DNA of 35,246 nucleotides from Saccharofermentans sp. (GTDB lineage: Bacteria; Bacillota; Clostridia; Saccharofermentanales; Saccharofermentanaceae). The stretch is from the NCBI GenBank assembly GCA_024403715.1, contig JAKSRJ010000025.1, positions 1 to 35,246 on the forward strand, written 5' to 3'. Positions within the stretch are counted from its first letter, which is position 1; each line of letters begins with the position of its first letter. Below the pieces are notes generated by a model, which saw nothing but the letters and a program-made list of their open reading frames with translations, made no database searches and was not told where the DNA came from. Position numbers and translations under genes: made by a program. Positions 33,637-35,246 of this stretch are shown here, piece by piece.

Positions 33637-33665
33637 TTGCATTACTCATAGACCCGTAGTACAAT
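33637..33665 (+). promoter_or_regulatory. Promoter of the S10 ribosomal operon
   Basis: TTGCAT (33637-33642), a 17-base spacer and TACAAT (33660-33665). The start near 33672 leaves an mRNA leader of about 260 nt before rpsJ. Confidence 0.85.
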
Positions 33666-33670
33666 CCTAC

Positions 33671-33920
33671 GCGGTGCATTTCAAGCACAAGCGCAGAAGC
33701 CATAGATTGCTGCCGGCGGCGTAAGCTGCATCGCCTGGCAGGTAACTAAGGTGGAGCTAGTCGGAACTAAGAGTCCGGCGATTCGGCAAAAGCCGGCAGC
33801 GATTTAACTTGAACCGTTGCCCGGGAGCCAAAGTGCCGTATGTGATACGGTAACTGGAGATCCGGGTTTTTGAATGGGACATGAAGAAACGCCCGGCAAG
33901 GTTGAAAAATAACAGCTATT
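33671..33920 (+). ncRNA. Structured leader of the S10 operon, unassigned family
   Basis: The region has several strong hairpins and no ORF. Hairpin A: GTGC/GCAC (33674-33688) enclosed by GCG/CGC. Hairpin B: CTGCC-GGCG (33710-33718) with CGCC-T-GGCAG (33732-33741). Hairpin C: CCGGC (33775-33779) with GCCGG (33792-33796), or alternatively CGGC (33784-33787) with GCCG. Hairpin D: CCCGG (33820-33824) with CCGGG (33862-33866), enclosing CCGTAT/ATACGG, followed by TTTTT. A second CCCGG at 33892-33896 can compete for CCGGG. I do not recognise a known riboswitch. The position suggests control by a ribosomal protein such as L4, which is inference. Confidence 0.65.
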
Positions 33921-33933
33921 GGAGGAAAACAAA

Positions 33934-34242
33934 ATGGCATCACAGAAGTTGAGAATCAAGATCAAGGCTTATGATCACAAGCTCCTTGACGAGAGTGCAG
34001 CAAGCATCATCGCTGCTATCCAGAGAACTGGCGCATCTTACGCTGGTCCTATCCCACTCCCAACAGAGAAGGAGATCATCACAATTCTCCGTTCCCCTCA
34101 CAAGTACAAGGATTCTCGTGAGCAGTTCGAGCAGAGAACACATAAGAGATTGATCGATGTTTATACGCCTAACGCTAAGACCGTTGAGGCACTTGAGAAG
34201 CTTGACATACCTGCAGGCGTTTCCGTAGAGATTAAGGCTTAA
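33934..34242 (+). CDS. rpsJ: 30S ribosomal protein S10
   Basis: S10 (NusE) is a 30S protein and an antitermination factor. The 102-residue product has [19 protein letters not shown] and [16 protein letters not shown] sequence ([17 protein letters not shown]). I chose ATG 33934, after TTGGAGGAAAAC, over an in-frame TTG at 33919, giving the standard length. It is first in the S10 operon. An unusually long structured gap of 106 bases separates it from rplC. Confidence 0.96.
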   Translation: MASQKLRIKIKAYDHKLLDESAASIIAAIQRTGASYAGPIPLPTEKEIITILRSPHKYKDSREQFEQRTHKRLIDVYTPNAKTVEALEKLDIPAGVSVEIKA

Positions 34243-34254
34243 GGAAAAGGAAGT

Positions 34255-34330
34255 AGGTTTAATCGGTTATAGAACCGCCAAGTCTATGACCGAGGTCATG
34301 TTCGCCCGACAGTGGACGAACCAATAACCT
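34255..34330 (+). ncRNA. Structured intercistronic element between rpsJ and rplC
   Basis: AGGTT (34255-34259) can pair with AACCT (34326-34330), closing three hairpins: CGGTT-ATAG-AACCG (34264-34277), ATGAC-CGAG-GTCAT (34286-34299) and GTTCG/CGAAC (34300-34321). This makes a compact four-way junction just before the rplC ribosome site GGAGG. It resembles ribosomal-protein autoregulatory elements in form. I cannot name a family. Confidence 0.6.
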
Positions 34331-34348
34331 GAATAGGAGGAAAAAAGA

Positions 34349-34978
34349 ATGGCAAAATTTGTTATCGGCAGAAAGTCCGGAATGACACAGCTTTTCGATG
34401 AGAATGGCGTTGTCATACCTGCAACTGTTATTGAAGTAGAGCCAATGTATGTACTTCAGAACAAGACAGTTGAGACAGACGGCTACAAGGCTGTTAAGGT
34501 TGGTTCCGGCGCAGTTCGCGAGAAGCTCGTAAACAAGCCTGATGCAGGTCAGTTTAAGAAGGCTGACGTAGAGGTTAAGAGAGTTATCCGCGAGTTCAAG
34601 ACAGAAGAGGATTACGCACTTGGTCAGGAGATCAAGGTATCCGACATGTTCGCAGTAGGCGATCAGGTTGATGTAAGCGGCGTATCCAAGGGTAAGGGTT
34701 ACCAGGGTAACATCAAGCGTCACGGTCAGAAGGGTGGTCCTGGTGGACACGGTTCTATGTACCACAGAAGAGTTGGTTCTATGGGTGCTAACTCCACACC
34801 TGCTCGTGTACTTCCTGGTAAGAAGATGCCTGGACATATGGGTGCAGTTAATTGCACAGTTCAGAACTTGAGCGTTGTTATGGTTGACGGCGACAGAGGA
34901 ATCCTCGTTCTCAGAGGCGCGGTTCCTGGACCTAAGGGCGGACTCGTTACAGTTGAGACTTCCGTCAAGGCAAAGTAA
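34349..34978 (+). CDS. rplC: 50S ribosomal protein L3
   Basis: L3 is an early assembly protein near the peptidyl transferase centre. The 209-residue protein has the signature KGKGYQGNIKRHGQKGGPGGHGS (split: KGKGYQGNIKRHG then QKGGPGGHGS), and GKKMPGHMGA. GGAGGAAAA precedes the ATG. It is followed by rplD after 21 bases. Confidence 0.96.
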   Translation: MAKFVIGRKSGMTQLFDENGVVIPATVIEVEPMYVLQNKTVETDGYKAVKVGSGAVREKLVNKPDAGQFKKADVEVKRVIREFKTEEDYALGQEIKVSDMFAVGDQVDVSGVSKGKGYQGNIKRHGQKGGPGGHGSMYHRRVGSMGANSTPARVLPGKKMPGHMGAVNCTVQNLSVVMVDGDRGILVLRGAVPGPKGGLVTVETSVKAK

Positions 34979-34999
34979 TAAGCGGGAGGAGAGATAATA

Positions 35000-35246
35000 A
35001 TGGCTAAATTAGACATCTACAATCTTAGCGGCGCTGTTACTGGTTCTATCGAGGTTTCTGACGAGATTTTCGGCATTGAGCCACACAAGCATGCTATTGC
35101 CGCAGTAATTAGAAATCAGCTCGCTAATCGTCGTCAGGGTACATCCTGCACAAAGACAAGAAGCGAAGTAAGAGGAGGCGGTAAGCGTCCTTGGAGACAG
35201 AAGGGTACAGGTCGTGCACGTCACGGTTCTACACGTTCTGCTCAGT
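35000..35246 (+). CDS. rplD: 50S ribosomal protein L4, 5' part only
   Basis: The frame runs off the window after 82 codons. The start [19 protein letters not shown] and the conserved [20 protein letters not shown] at its end are typical of L4, which binds 23S rRNA and in gamma-proteobacteria also represses the S10 operon. GGGAGGAGA precedes the ATG at 35000. Confidence 0.94.
   Translation, partial: MAKLDIYNLSGAVTGSIEVSDEIFGIEPHKHAIAAVIRNQLANRRQGTSCTKTRSEVRGGGKRPWRQKGTGRARHGSTRSAQ

Noticed and set aside
33666..33933. S10 leader as a known riboswitch, SRP RNA or tmRNA.
   Set aside because: I could not find the conserved core of a cobalamin, T-box or c-di-GMP riboswitch, nor the SRP tetraloop domain or a tmRNA tag frame.
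1..35246. CRISPR arrays, insertion sequences, prophage or attachment sites.
   Set aside because: No regularly spaced repeats of 24-36 bases, transposase or integrase genes, or tRNA-flanking duplications were seen.

Overview
The window looks like chromosomal core sequence from a Gram-positive member of the Clostridia (Firmicutes), probably Lachnospiraceae or Eubacteriales-like. The evidence is a WalJ/VicX-type metallo-hydrolase beside a PhoB-type two-component pair, a HisZ plus short-HisG histidine operon, zinc-type L33 before secE-nusG, an L10 leader RNA, consensus sigma-A promoters with 17-base spacers, strong GGAGG ribosome sites, and FtsEX with an M23 hydrolase. No genus can be named from sequence alone. 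I see no phage, insertion sequence, CRISPR array or integrase.

Layout. Bases 1-97 hold the 3' end of a 5S rRNA and its terminator, so the window opens at the end of an rRNA operon. Bases 107-6363 form a plus-strand operon: response regulator, histidine kinase, murA, walJ-like, rlmH, Nudix hydrolase, ung. Bases 6396-14923 are a histidine operon with a consensus promoter and tandem palindromes: hisZ-G-D-C-B-purC-hisH-A-hisF::hisI-hisE. It carries every step except histidinol-phosphatase, plus an inserted purine gene and a HisF-HisI fusion. Bases 14931-18566 hold rpmG-secE-nusG-rplK-rplA-(L10 leader)-rplJ-rplL, closed by a terminator rather than continuing into rpoB. tRNA-Met and tRNA-Glu follow.

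Bases 18841-21712 are a small cell-surface island. It has a secreted protein with four DUF4214-type repeats and an NlpC/P60 domain, convergent with an AT-rich PIG-V/Gpi18-like membrane mannosyltransferase. Both genes have a TATAAT-like box about 7 bases before their ATG and no Shine-Dalgarno, so both may be leaderless. ispE follows on the plus strand. On the minus strand lies argC-argB-argD-GNAT, with no argJ here, a clear promoter and ARG-box-like repeats.

From 26.7 kb on the plus strand come an orphan MsmX/MsmK-type ABC ATPase with ribosomal-gene-like codon use and a strong terminator, then an operon of a CdaR/PucR-type regulator, ftsE with a long disordered tail, ftsX, an M23 peptidoglycan hydrolase and hslO. 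The window ends in the S10 operon (rpsJ, rplC, start of rplD). That operon is preceded by a structured leader of about 250 nt with an internal terminator-like hairpin, and a second structured element lies between rpsJ and rplC.

The best candidates for something undescribed are the S10 leader and the rpsJ-rplC RNA element, the tailed FtsE coupled to a CdaR-like regulator, the leaderless cell-surface pair, and the murA-containing Wal/Vic-like locus.
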